From JBBQFI01 sp038321775 (lineage in GTDB: Bacteria; Verrucomicrobiota; Verrucomicrobiia; Chthoniobacterales; UBA10450), in contig JBBQFI010000003.1 in assembly GCA_038321775.1 (NCBI GenBank), positions 1 through 64,000 on the forward strand: 64,000 bases of DNA, given 5' to 3'. Below the pieces are notes generated by a model. That model made no database searches. It saw nothing but the letters and a program-made list of their open reading frames with translations, and was not told the DNA's origin. Made by a program: the position numbers and the translations under genes. Every line of letters starts with the position of its first letter. Position 1 is the first letter of the stretch. This document shows positions 24,835-33,878 of this stretch, piece after piece.

Positions 24835-26189
24835 CCGCGAGTGCGATTCCGCGCGCGCGCGATTGCATCGCCGCCATCTCGACCGCTGCCGGTGAAGGAG
24901 CGATCGCTCTGGTACGCATGTCCGGTCGCGACGCGATCGAGATATCCGATCGGATTTTTCGGGGAAAAGTAAAGCCGTCGGAATTTGCATCGCATACGCA
25001 ACATCTCGGCGAGATCGTCGAAGGCGAGCGCGTCATCGATCAAGTGATGCTTTCGATTCATCGTGCACCCGGCAGTTATACGGGTGAAGATTTGGTCGAG
25101 ATCAGTTGTCACGGCGGAACGCTCATCAGTGCGCGCGTGCTCGAAGCATGTTTGCACGCCGGCGCGCGCATGGCCGAACCCGGCGAATTCACCGAACGCG
25201 CATTTCACAATGGCAAGATGGATCTCACGCAAGCCGAGGCGGTCATCGATCTGATCCGCGCGCAAACCGATCTCGCCTTACGCTCCGCCACCGAACAGCT
25301 CGAAGGGCGGCTCGGCGAAAAAATCCGCGCGATTCGCGACGACCTGGTTGCGTTGCTGGCAAACGTAAACGCTTCGATTGATTTTCCCGAGGAAGGTATC
25401 GCTCCCGACGAAGGAGAAAAGTTGCGCGCGCGTTTTGATTCGGCGCAGCACAGAATTGATGAATTACTCGCGACCGCCGAACAAGGCCGAATTCTTCGCG
25501 AAGGCGTGCGGGTTGTAATTTACGGCGCGACCAATGCAGGCAAGTCGAGTCTGCTCAATCGGCTGCTCGGCTACGATCGCGCGATCGTCAGCGACATGCC
25601 GGGTACGACGCGCGACACAATTGAAGAAGTCGTGAATCTACGCGGCATTCCGTTGCGTGTGACCGACACGGCGGGTTTGCGTTCATCCGTCGACACGCTC
25701 GAAAGACAGGGAATGGCGCGCACGGAGAAGTCATTAGAGATCGGCGATCTCTTGCTGCACATCGTCGACCGCAATGCGCCGAAGCCGCCGGATTTCACCG
25801 AATCCCGCAATGAGCAAGCTGAGTTGCTCGTGCTTAATAAGAGCGATTTGCCGGAACATACGGATTGGCGCGGACACGATGGCCTGCGGATTTCTTGCGT
25901 GACCGACGAAGGTTTTCGCGATCTGGAGGAAAAAATTCTGGAACGAATCACGCAGAAAAATTTGCGCGCACAGAGCTCAGTCGCGATCAACACACGTCAT
26001 CGCGATTGTCTGCGGCGCGCACGCGAGGCGCTCGATCGCGCAAGCGTGGCCTTCGATGAAGGGATATCGGGAGAATATTTTGCGATCGATTTGAATATCG
26101 CGCGGGACGCAATCGGCGAAGTGATCGGCACAATAGACGTCGAAGACATTCTCGATTCGGTCTTCCGCCAGTTCTGCATTGGCAAATGA
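24831..26189 (+). CDS. mnmE: tRNA modification GTPase MnmE
   Basis: 452 residues from GTG 24831 (GTGA overlap with hisC), matching the normal MnmE length; ATG 24798 is an alternative. The N-terminal tetrahydrofolate-binding domain begins RDCIAAISTAAGEGAIALVRMSG. The G domain has GATNAGKSS (G1), GTTRDTIEE (G2), DTAGL (G3) and NKSDL (G4), and the protein ends FCIGK, the invariant Cys tail. With MnmG it makes the cmnm5 group on U34 of certain tRNAs. pyrD follows with an ATGA overlap. Confidence 0.95.
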   Translation: MTASAIPRARDCIAAISTAAGEGAIALVRMSGRDAIEISDRIFRGKVKPSEFASHTQHLGEIVEGERVIDQVMLSIHRAPGSYTGEDLVEISCHGGTLISARVLEACLHAGARMAEPGEFTERAFHNGKMDLTQAEAVIDLIRAQTDLALRSATEQLEGRLGEKIRAIRDDLVALLANVNASIDFPEEGIAPDEGEKLRARFDSAQHRIDELLATAEQGRILREGVRVVIYGATNAGKSSLLNRLLGYDRAIVSDMPGTTRDTIEEVVNLRGIPLRVTDTAGLRSSVDTLERQGMARTEKSLEIGDLLLHIVDRNAPKPPDFTESRNEQAELLVLNKSDLPEHTDWRGHDGLRISCVTDEGFRDLEEKILERITQKNLRAQSSVAINTRHRDCLRRAREALDRASVAFDEGISGEYFAIDLNIARDAIGEVIGTIDVEDILDSVFRQFCIGK

Positions 26190-27199
26190 AAGGCAACGGC
26201 GCCTACGAACGACTCGTTAGGCCATTGCTTTTTTCGCTTGATCCCGAAACAGCACACAATCTGGCGCTGAAATTTTTGCGGGCGGCGGGAAAATTTCCCG
26301 ACACCTTGCGCTCTTTTAAAATTCCATCGAAACCAACGCAGGTTTTCGGCGTGACGTTTCTCAATCCGGTTGGCCTCGCCGCGGGCTTCGACAAAAATGG
26401 CGTGGCTCTACCGGGATGGGAGGCCTTGGGTTTCGGTTTTATAGAAGTCGGAACGGTCACCGCGAAGCCACAACCCGGAAATCCGAAGCCGCGCATTTTC
26501 CGTTTTCCGACACAAGGGGCTTTGATCAATCGACTCGGTTTCAATAATGAAGGCGCCGCGGTTATCGCGGAAAGATTGTCGAAACTGCGCCAGCGCGGCG
26601 GCTGGCCGAAAATTCCGGTCGGGATCAATATCGGAAAATCAAAAGAGACGCCGTTGGAAAACGCGGTGGAGGATTATCTACATTCATTTCATCAACTGGC
26701 GCCATTCGCCGATTACATTACGCTCAACGTCAGTTCACCGAACACGCCCGGATTGCGCTCATTGCAGGAAAAAGAAGCGCTGGCGAATTTGTTAGGCGCG
26801 GTGCGCGAAGAAAATCGTGCGACGAAAAAACCGGTGTTGTTGAAAATTGCGCCTGATCTTTCAATGACGGAACTCGCGGAAGTGATTACGGCCTGCGAAG
26901 CGAACGATGTCGTTGGAATCATCGCGACGAACACGACGATCGACCACGCTGGAATTCCGAAGAATCTGGATCAAATCGGCGGATTAAGCGGAAAGCCGTT
27001 GCAGGAAAAATCCACCGCGATGATTCGCGCGATTCGCGCGCAAACGCAGCTGCCGATTATTGCCAGTGGCGGAATATTCGATGCGGAATCGGCGCGGGAA
27101 AAAATGGACGCCGGTGCGCAGCTTCTTCAGGTTTACACCGGCTACATTTATCGCGGACCGGGATTGCTGCGCGAGATCGTGAGCGGGCTGGAAAAATGA
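26186..27199 (+). CDS. pyrD: Dihydroorotate dehydrogenase (class 2, quinone-dependent)
   Basis: 337 residues. Class 2 features: the N-terminal membrane-associating helices (YERLVRPLLFSLDPETAHNLALKFLR), NPVGLAAGFDKNG, VEVGTVT-like FIEVGTVTAKPQPGNPKPRIFR, INRLGFNNEG, and the catalytic base region NVSSPNTPGLRSLQ with Ser. The FMN phosphate site is IASGGIFDAESAREKMDAGAQLLQVYTGYIYRGPGL. It oxidises dihydroorotate to orotate, passing electrons to quinone. Starts within the mnmE stop. Confidence 0.95.
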   Translation: MKGNGAYERLVRPLLFSLDPETAHNLALKFLRAAGKFPDTLRSFKIPSKPTQVFGVTFLNPVGLAAGFDKNGVALPGWEALGFGFIEVGTVTAKPQPGNPKPRIFRFPTQGALINRLGFNNEGAAVIAERLSKLRQRGGWPKIPVGINIGKSKETPLENAVEDYLHSFHQLAPFADYITLNVSSPNTPGLRSLQEKEALANLLGAVREENRATKKPVLLKIAPDLSMTELAEVITACEANDVVGIIATNTTIDHAGIPKNLDQIGGLSGKPLQEKSTAMIRAIRAQTQLPIIASGGIFDAESAREKMDAGAQLLQVYTGYIYRGPGLLREIVSGLEK

Positions 27200-27248
27200 C
27201 ACGCGGTCGAACCGCGGGTCGCGATTACTTTAAAAGGAGACCTTCGAA

Positions 27249-27428
27249 ATGTTAAAGTGGGCAGTCATATTCTTGATCATCGCGCTCGTCGCGGCATTAC
27301 TTGGATTCACAGGAATCGCGTCGGCCGCAGCCGGTATCGCGAAGGTTATATTCATTCTGTTCCTCGTTCTCTGTGTGATCTTTTTTATTCTCGGCGCCAT
27401 GGCCGCGAAGAAGATCAGCGGCGACTGA
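27249..27428 (+). CDS. DUF1328 family small membrane protein (YtjA-like)
   Basis: 59 residues: MLKWAVIFLIIALVAALL, then GFTGIASAAAGIAKVIFIL and a second hydrophobic stretch ending AMAAKKISGD. Two membrane spans joined by the Gly/Ala-rich turn G-F-x-G-I-A are diagnostic of DUF1328. An AGGAGA site lies 9 nt upstream of the ATG. The 3' end overlaps the convergent midA-like gene by 14 nt. The family is found widely in proteobacteria and soil bacteria, with stress-induced expression in some; biochemical role unknown. Confidence 0.88.
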   Translation: MLKWAVIFLIIALVAALLGFTGIASAAAGIAKVIFILFLVLCVIFFILGAMAAKKISGD

Positions 27429-28566
27429 GACCAAGCGCTGTGCGCGGATCGCGCGCGAATTTGAATCCGGCCAACTGCGTCGGCGATTGAAGATTTTTCT
27501 CGAAAGCGAGGAATTGAAAAGTGCGGCCGAGCAAACCGGGATGCAGGAGAGTTTGTAGCGCGCGCCGGCTCGGTTCCGCGTCGGCGTGGCTTAACTCGTT
27601 AGGCAAAAAAGTTGTCGCGAGCGCGGTGAGATAATGATGCTGGTCGGTAAAACCAGCGACGGATAGCCCGCGAGATTCGGCGCGTTCGGCCAGGCTCGTC
27701 CAATCAACGTGAGCGGTCATATCGGTTTCGCCAACGTTTTCCAGCGACGACGCAACGGAGCGGTGTTGAGCGAAAGAGCAGAGTGTTCCTTCAGTTCGCT
27801 CAGGCGCGTAAAAATCTTCGCGTGAATGTCCGTAATCGACGGCGAGCACCCAGCCGCGCTCGAGTTTTGTCGAAAGCGATTCTATCCAAGCGAGCCCGGA
27901 AAGATTGATCTCGCTTTCGTATCTCTCGCCAGGTGGTGGCGGTAGCTTCGCCAAATGTTCGCGAAGGTCGGCGTTGCAAATCGGTTTCTCGGTGAATGCG
28001 AAATTGCTTCCATCTATTGCGACGAATTTTTCCGTCCACGCATTTTCCTTCGCCGCGATGAGATGGACGGGCATTGCGTCGATCAGTTCATTGGAGAAAT
28101 GAGCACCGACGAATGGCTCCAGTTCGTCGGTCGATTTTCGCCACTGAATTTTCTCATCGAACGGCACGAGTATCTCCTGCTGCCGTTGCTGCAAGATGGG
28201 GAATGGTTCGACGATGCGATAATGCAACGCTTCGAAAAATTGCGGCCGATCTGCGCGCGCGGCGAGGAAAACGTCCCGCGCGAAATCGCCGTGATGCGCG
28301 CCTTGCTCGACGAGAATGAATTCCTGCGGTCGCTCGAGCAGATCCCACATTTCCGAAAATTGCAGCGCCATAAGCCGGCCGAAGAGGGAACCGACACTCA
28401 CATTAGTGAAGTAATCACCGCGACGTCCGATCGCGCATCGGCCCGCGCTGTAGAATCCGTATTGCGGATGATAAAGCGCCTGTTCCATAAACCAGCGAAA
28501 TGAGACTGGTCCGCGCTCGCGAATGGTCGCGCGCAGGAAATCGGCGAGGGCAGGATGGTGCATCAA
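27415..28566 (-). CDS. MidA-family SAM-dependent methyltransferase
   Basis: 383 residues. The NDUFAF7/MidA pattern is evident: GPVSFRWFMEQALYHPQYGFYS near the start, GDYFTNVSVGSLFGRLMALQ, the SAM-site strand FILVEQGAHHGDFARDVF, HFSNELIDAMPVHL and GWVLAVDYGHSREDFY. In mitochondria NDUFAF7 dimethylates an Arg of complex I; the bacterial role is unproven. The Gly-rich motif I reads EQGAHHGDFA, more divergent than the typical E-x-G-x-G-x-G. It stands divergent from the PBP1A gene. Confidence 0.83.
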   Translation of the reverse strand: MMHHPALADFLRATIRERGPVSFRWFMEQALYHPQYGFYSAGRCAIGRRGDYFTNVSVGSLFGRLMALQFSEMWDLLERPQEFILVEQGAHHGDFARDVFLAARADRPQFFEALHYRIVEPFPILQQRQQEILVPFDEKIQWRKSTDELEPFVGAHFSNELIDAMPVHLIAAKENAWTEKFVAIDGSNFAFTEKPICNADLREHLAKLPPPPGERYESEINLSGLAWIESLSTKLERGWVLAVDYGHSREDFYAPERTEGTLCSFAQHRSVASSLENVGETDMTAHVDWTSLAERAESRGLSVAGFTDQHHYLTALATTFLPNELSHADAEPSRRALQTLLHPGLLGRTFQFLAFEKNLQSPTQLAGFKFARDPRTALGLSRR

Positions 28567-28673
28567 GTTGTTAAAAAAGGTAAAAAGGTTAAATGGTTAC
28601 ATCAGGGGAGCTGAATCTTCTGACGGCGATCATTCAACGTTGTAACGCTTTAACTTTCTAACGTTTCTCCGTT

Positions 28674-31247
28674 ATGCCTGTTTCTTTTCTCGAGCAAAGT
28701 TCGCTCAATCGCTTCCGTCCGCCCTGGTACGCGCGGCCTTATTTTTATATTCCGGCGGGCATTGTAATCGTTCTCCTCATCACGGGCATCGTTATCGGTT
28801 TTTCTGTCGCGAACGATCTTGATGGCCAGGCCGCGACTTACGATTTGAGCCAGCTCGAGCAAATGGAATCGGCGAGCGTGATTTTGGACCGTAACGATAA
28901 AATTTTCGGTCAGATCTACGTCGAGAATCGCGACACCGTTCCTTACGAGCAATTGCCGCGCGATTTGATCAATGCCGTTGTCGCGATGGAGGACAACAAG
29001 TTTTATCAGCATAACGGTTACGATTTGTTCGGTATTGTGCGCGCCGCTTTGAAAAACGTGACAGCGGGCCACGTACGCCAGGGCGCAAGTACGATCACGC
29101 AACAGTTGGCGCGCAACAGTTTCGCGCTCAAGGAACGAACATTCCGCCGCAAGTTGCTGGAAATTTTTCTGGCGCGTCGAATCGAGCACCGCTTCGGGAA
29201 ACAGAAAATCATGGAGTTGTATCTGAACCGGATTTATTTCGGCGGCGGTCTTTATGGAGCGGAGGCAGCGGCGCGAGGTTATTTCGGAAAACCGGCGCGC
29301 GAACTTTCGCTCGCGGAAGCCGCTACTCTTGCCGGCCTGGTCAAAGCGCCGAACAAACTTTCGCCTTGGACCGATCGCGACGCTTCGCGTGACGCGCGCA
29401 ACGTTGTACTTGGACGCATGCGCGATCTTAGTTTTATCAATACAGAAAAATGCGCGAGTGCGCAGGCAGAAGGATTGGTCATCGGCGACCGGCAAAGCGC
29501 GCGCGGTCAAACTTACGCGGTCGATTACATCCGGCAGCAGGTGATTAGCGCCGTCGGTTGGGATCGCGCGATGAATGAGGGCTTTCGCATTCACACCACG
29601 ATCGATGCTGATTTGCAAAAGGTGGCGGAAGAATCGTTGCGCGCGCAGTTGGACAAGGCTGAGAAACATCCTGGTTACGATCATCAAACTTACGCGGAGT
29701 ATGCGGCGAAGTTTCACAAGGGGACCGCGAAAATTGCGGCGCCGGAATATCTACAGGGAGCCGTGATTGCGCTCGATAATGCGACCGGCGGAATTCTTGC
29801 ACTCGTCGGCGGACGCGATTTCGAGCACAACCAATACGATCGCGCGCTACAGGCCAAGCGCCCGGCTGGCACTGCGATGACGCCATTTGTTTTCGCGGCC
29901 GCATTCGAGAAAGGATTTTATCCAGGATCGGTTGTCGAAGATACAGCGCTCGATAATCGCGCGGTCATGATCGGCGGAACGACAGGAATTTTGGGCGAAT
30001 GGGGACCGGAACGCGAAGACAATCACTATGAAGGCCCGATTACCGCACGCGCGGCGCTGGCCAAAGGAAAGAACGGCGCGACCGTGCGCCTCGGCATGAA
30101 TCCGGGCGTCGATGCGGTGATGAAGCTTTCTCACGATGCCGGCATCAAATCGCAACTGCGTCCGTTTCCGGCGACCTTCCTTGGCAGTAGCGAAATTACA
30201 CTGGCCGAACTCGCGCTCGCTTACACAATTTTTCCGGATGGCGGGTGGCGTCCGGACGCGCCGCACATTCTCGATCGCATCGACGACAAGGATGGCTCGG
30301 TCGTCTGGCAGGCGAAAGAAGCTCAGCCGCGCGTAAGCGTGATTAAGCCTGAGATCGCGTACGAAGTGCATTCCTGTTTGGTTGATGCCCTCGATTCGGG
30401 AACCGGTGAAGCGGCGCGCAAAGAATTTGGTCTCAAGAATATTCCCGCCGCCGGCAAAACGGGAACGGCTTACGATTTTACGGATGCGCTCTTCGCAGGG
30501 TACGACAGCGCGATCACATGCGCGGTCTGGGCTGGTTTCGACAAACCGCAAAAAATTTACCGTGGCGCATTCGGTCGCGAAATCGCATTGCCGGTTTGGG
30601 TCGATATCATGAACGCATCGATTCCGGGACATTCACCGCGCGAGATCGCGAAACCGCCAGGTCTGCAATCCGTAGAGATCTGTGCGAAATCCGGTTTACT
30701 CGCGACAGACAAATGTTACGACGCCGTGAAAAATGACGCGGGCGAAACGGTGCAACACCGAACGACCTATCGCGAACTCGCGACGGCGGCGCAGATTCCA
30801 ACTGAACCTTGCAATGTGCATGGCGATGCGCGCGGCCTCATCGTGCGCGATCTTCCACAGGCGGAATGGCCGCGCGCCGCGCTCGCGGTGGATACGGCGC
30901 AACTTTCACCCGTGATTGTAAAAGGCCCGACCTTGATTGCGGATGACGATCCCTACAATGCGGTTCGATCGACTGCGAAACCAAAACCGGAAGCCACTGT
31001 TCCGGAAAAACCGGAAACGACTGCGCCGGAAAATCCGACGGCGGCCGCCGCGGAAAATGGTTTACCGGATCCGACAAAACCCGTTTTAAAAGCGCAGCCC
31101 GTCACTCCCGCGGATCACGCAGCGCAGCAACCCACACCAGTGGAGATTCGACGCGCCGAACCTGTGCGGCCGATGGATCAAGTTCCCGAGTCCGATATCT
31201 TGAAACCTACGCCGCCGCCATCGCTCGACCTGGGCGGACATCCGTGA
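28674..31247 (+). CDS. Class A penicillin-binding protein (PBP1A-like) with degenerate transpeptidase motif
   Basis: 857 residues. Short cytoplasmic tail and one membrane span (about 26-46). The GT51 glycosyltransferase domain is intact: VVAMEDNKFYQHNGYDLFGI (E106), GASTITQQLARN and KIMELYLNRIYFGGGLYGAEAAARGYFGK. In the transpeptidase domain the usual GSAFKPF motif is GTAMTPF, so the acylating Ser is Thr (T400) and the Lys of SxxK is Thr (T403). The second motif (SxN) is G-K-N (465-467), while KTGT is retained (595-598). The enzyme should polymerise glycan strands but may not cross-link or bind beta-lactams. A long Pro/Glu/Ala-rich tail (about 760-857) closes the protein. Confidence 0.9.
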   Translation: MPVSFLEQSSLNRFRPPWYARPYFYIPAGIVIVLLITGIVIGFSVANDLDGQAATYDLSQLEQMESASVILDRNDKIFGQIYVENRDTVPYEQLPRDLINAVVAMEDNKFYQHNGYDLFGIVRAALKNVTAGHVRQGASTITQQLARNSFALKERTFRRKLLEIFLARRIEHRFGKQKIMELYLNRIYFGGGLYGAEAAARGYFGKPARELSLAEAATLAGLVKAPNKLSPWTDRDASRDARNVVLGRMRDLSFINTEKCASAQAEGLVIGDRQSARGQTYAVDYIRQQVISAVGWDRAMNEGFRIHTTIDADLQKVAEESLRAQLDKAEKHPGYDHQTYAEYAAKFHKGTAKIAAPEYLQGAVIALDNATGGILALVGGRDFEHNQYDRALQAKRPAGTAMTPFVFAAAFEKGFYPGSVVEDTALDNRAVMIGGTTGILGEWGPEREDNHYEGPITARAALAKGKNGATVRLGMNPGVDAVMKLSHDAGIKSQLRPFPATFLGSSEITLAELALAYTIFPDGGWRPDAPHILDRIDDKDGSVVWQAKEAQPRVSVIKPEIAYEVHSCLVDALDSGTGEAARKEFGLKNIPAAGKTGTAYDFTDALFAGYDSAITCAVWAGFDKPQKIYRGAFGREIALPVWVDIMNASIPGHSPREIAKPPGLQSVEICAKSGLLATDKCYDAVKNDAGETVQHRTTYRELATAAQIPTEPCNVHGDARGLIVRDLPQAEWPRAALAVDTAQLSPVIVKGPTLIADDDPYNAVRSTAKPKPEATVPEKPETTAPENPTAAAAENGLPDPTKPVLKAQPVTPADHAAQQPTPVEIRRAEPVRPMDQVPESDILKPTPPPSLDLGGHP

Positions 31248-32320
31248 CTTCGCCTAACGAGTCGCACGGTTTTCGTCTAACTGTGCTTAATCCTGGCGGC
31301 CGCGATCGTGCGCAGTCATTCCCGAACGGCGCCGGTGAAGCTGGACGCGAACATGCGCCGGTGAATTTCCATGCGTTCGCCGCGTGCACGGGCGGAAGCT
31401 TTCAGCGCGAAACTGCGCGAGCCAGCGCACAAAACGCTCCGGTCCTGCTTTTGCTGCGCGGCGATTTTCGTGCGGCGCAGCGCGCGCTTGCTGAATTGAA
31501 GAAACAAAAGCGAACCGTCGTCGTTTCACTCAAAGAAACGGGGCTTCATCAAATCGCGCAGCAACTGCGTGACCCGGCGAGACTGTCGCGGTTTTCACAA
31601 ATTGTCGCGAATGCAGACGGCTGTCTCGGCACCACGCCGGAAGCTGCGGAAATTTTTCGTTCGGTCCGACGCGATTCGAATGGAGAGAGCGTCGTTTTCA
31701 TTCCCACGCCCTATCCGATAGGCGATCCGCGCTGGGATTTCTCGCGGTCCAAGACCGAGCGTGCCGGAATTTTTATCGGCACACGCGAATCAGATGTTCC
31801 CTCGCGCAATTATCTCGCGGCATTACTTCTCGCACGAGAGATCAGCGAAAAAACGGACGCGCCGATCACGGTCTTTAATTGCGATGGCCGGCGCGGCGCG
31901 AAACTTCTCGGCGCTCTCGATTTTCGGGCGAAACAATTACGCGTTCTCGAGAAGCGCTTGGCTTATCCCGATTATCTGCGCGAAGTCGGGCGGCACAAAG
32001 TTGTTCTTCAACTCGATACCAGTTTTGTTCCCGGACAGGTCGCCGGCGATGCGTTGCTTTGTCGGATACCGTGCATGGGCGGAAATGGCGCCATCGATCG
32101 ACTGGCGTTTGCGGAGACGTCAGGATTTGTTCGCTCAATTTCCGAAATCAAAGAGATCGCTCTGCAAATTTTGCGGGATGAAGTGTTTTACGAAGATGTC
32201 GTCGCCACGTCGCAAAAACGTGCAAAAAACCAGGTTGGTTTTGACGTGATCGCGCAACAACTGCGCGATTTCTTTTCTGCGCTTGGCGTTCCAGCTCCTC
32301 AAGCGAGAGCTTCAAAATAA
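31244..32320 (+). CDS. Putative glycosyltransferase-like protein (GT-B fold suspected)
   Basis: 358 residues, overlapping the PBP1A stop by 4 nt. Segments such as VLLLLRGDFRAAQRALAELKKQKRTVVVSLKETG, FIPTPYPIGDPRWDF, GIFIGTRESDVPSRNYLAALLLAREI and HKVVLQLDTSFVPGQVAGDALLCRIPCMGGNGAIDRLAF resemble the C-terminal half of a GT-B enzyme, where a late-domain Gly-rich loop and an acidic/neutral motif bind the sugar nucleotide. The first 60 residues have little character. Residues 3-5 (Pro-Asn-Glu, within SPNES) come from an exact copy of the dispersed 10-mer. Family not firmly recognised; envelope polysaccharide work is suggested by neighbours. Confidence 0.55.
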   Translation: MTSPNESHGFRLTVLNPGGRDRAQSFPNGAGEAGREHAPVNFHAFAACTGGSFQRETARASAQNAPVLLLLRGDFRAAQRALAELKKQKRTVVVSLKETGLHQIAQQLRDPARLSRFSQIVANADGCLGTTPEAAEIFRSVRRDSNGESVVFIPTPYPIGDPRWDFSRSKTERAGIFIGTRESDVPSRNYLAALLLAREISEKTDAPITVFNCDGRRGAKLLGALDFRAKQLRVLEKRLAYPDYLREVGRHKVVLQLDTSFVPGQVAGDALLCRIPCMGGNGAIDRLAFAETSGFVRSISEIKEIALQILRDEVFYEDVVATSQKRAKNQVGFDVIAQQLRDFFSALGVPAPQARASK

Positions 32321-33477
32321 TAGTCTTCTAATTTTCGAACCTGCGCAGGTTGATCGAATTTTTCCGCGACCGATTTCGCGCCCGCGGCTGCGATTTCGCT
32401 TAAGCGATGTGACTCCCCGGTCAGTTCCAACAGTTTCGTAGCCAGCGCAGCGTGGTCTTTTTCTCCAACCAAGATTCCGCTGCGATCATTTTCGATCGCC
32501 TCGGGAATGCCGCCGTGGATCGTGGCGAAAACAGGCAAGCCGCTCGCCATCGCTTCCAACATGGAATTCGGCACACCTTCCTGGTTTCCGTCGGCGCCGG
32601 TTTCACTCGGATGCAGAAAAATGTGTGACGAATAAAAAAGTTCGCGCAGCTCCTTTTGCGAAACGAAGCCGCGAAAGAAAACCTTGGCGGCAATTCCAAG
32701 ATTTTGCGTTTGCGCTTCGAGTCCGCTTTGCAGCGGGCCTTCACCGGCAATCGTAAACGTTGCCTTAGGATAACGAGCGGCGAATTCGGCGAATGCACGG
32801 AGGCTGGTAGCAAAACCTTTCTTTTCGATCAAGCGACCGGCCTGAAGCAGTCGCCATTCGCCATCGGCCGGCCAATCGCGAGCGACGAAAGGCGTTTCCG
32901 CAACGGGAATTCCCGTGCGTTGAATGCGAATTTTTTCTTCAGGACAACCGATGCGAATGACCGCATCTCGCAAAGAGCGCGAACGAACCAGAACGAGGCG
33001 CACTGCCTGCAGCATCCGCTTCGTCGCGTCGCGATGCGCAGCCTTATCCATATCGACCATCACGTCTGCGCCATGAAAAGAAACGACACTCGGCCGGGGC
33101 CATTTCAAAATAAGCGGCAGCAAATGCACTGCGATGTGGCCGAAATAAATGTGCAACAATTGCGCACTTCGTCGCTCGAGAATTGTCAGTAGTTCGTTCA
33201 ACTCACCGGTTGAAATCTGCCAGGGTGCGCTGCGAATTTGTTTAAACCAAAATCGTCGCAGAAAATGCGTGACGGGTTTGCCCACGATTTCGATCGGCGA
33301 GAATGGAAAACGTTCCGCTTCCTCGCGCTTCTGCGCGATGACGATTGATTGAAATCGCTCGAGCGCGGTGATCTGTCGATAGATGTGCAACATCTCCGGC
33401 TTGAGAAAAGTCGCGCAATAACTCGCGACGACAGGCCGTTCCATCGCTGCGCGGGAACGATCTGGCGCGCTCGTCAA
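32299..33477 (-). CDS. Glycosyltransferase family 4
   Basis: 392 residues. GT-B architecture: N-terminal domain with VVASYCATFLKPEMLHIYRQITAL and HIYFGHIAVHLLPLI...VVSFHGADVM, then the C-terminal nucleotide-sugar domain GEWRLLQAGRLIEKKGFATSLRAFAEF, FTIAGEGPLQSGLEAQTQNLG, VFFRGFVSQKELRELFYSSHIFLHPS and the EX7E element EGVPNSMLEAMASGLPVFATIHGGIPEAI. It resembles colanic-acid-type (WcaL) transferases. The start overlaps the stop of a small secreted protein gene; its 3' end overlaps the convergent gene by 22 nt. Confidence 0.88.
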   Translation of the reverse strand: MTSAPDRSRAAMERPVVASYCATFLKPEMLHIYRQITALERFQSIVIAQKREEAERFPFSPIEIVGKPVTHFLRRFWFKQIRSAPWQISTGELNELLTILERRSAQLLHIYFGHIAVHLLPLILKWPRPSVVSFHGADVMVDMDKAAHRDATKRMLQAVRLVLVRSRSLRDAVIRIGCPEEKIRIQRTGIPVAETPFVARDWPADGEWRLLQAGRLIEKKGFATSLRAFAEFAARYPKATFTIAGEGPLQSGLEAQTQNLGIAAKVFFRGFVSQKELRELFYSSHIFLHPSETGADGNQEGVPNSMLEAMASGLPVFATIHGGIPEAIENDRSGILVGEKDHAALATKLLELTGESHRLSEIAAAGAKSVAEKFDQPAQVRKLEDYYFEALA

Positions 33478-33800
33478 AACAGGATCGTGAAAAACTTAAT
33501 GCCTCTCCACTTACCGGGGTAATTTGGCGAAGAGATCGAAGTTCCGCTCGAATAATTTGGCTCGTAGAGGACGCTTTGCTCGGCCGTTCCATATTTGGCC
33601 GGCGCACGCGGGTTTAGCATTTGCAATGGATTGCCTCCGCGAACTGCGCGTGGAATCACACCAGTGACTTCGCGGCGCGGAAGCGGCGCAGCTTTGTGAC
33701 GTTGCACCTGCGGGCCGCGAGCGGGCGCGCCGAAATTTTGTGCGGAAGCGGAAGCGGTTATGGCTGCAAGAGCGAGGCTAAGAATCAGAAGGGTCTTCAT
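33474..33800 (-). CDS. Small secreted hypothetical protein
   Basis: 108 residues with a clear signal peptide (MKTLLILSLALAAITASASAQ). The mature part is basic and Pro/Gly/Asn-rich with no cysteines: FGAPARGPQVQRHKAAPLPRR, NPRAPAKYGTAEQSVLYEPN and YSSGTSISSPNYPGKWRGIKFFTILF. This composition suggests a short, possibly disordered periplasmic or surface protein. It shares a 4-nt overlap with the glycosyltransferase gene. No family recognised. Confidence 0.68.
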   Translation of the reverse strand: MKTLLILSLALAAITASASAQNFGAPARGPQVQRHKAAPLPRREVTGVIPRAVRGGNPLQMLNPRAPAKYGTAEQSVLYEPNYSSGTSISSPNYPGKWRGIKFFTILF

Positions 33801-33878
33801 AATTTTCTCCGTATAAGTCTATCGCGCGCCACGCTATTTCTTGCCGCCTGTGACTACGCAGACCACAATTATAGAGAG

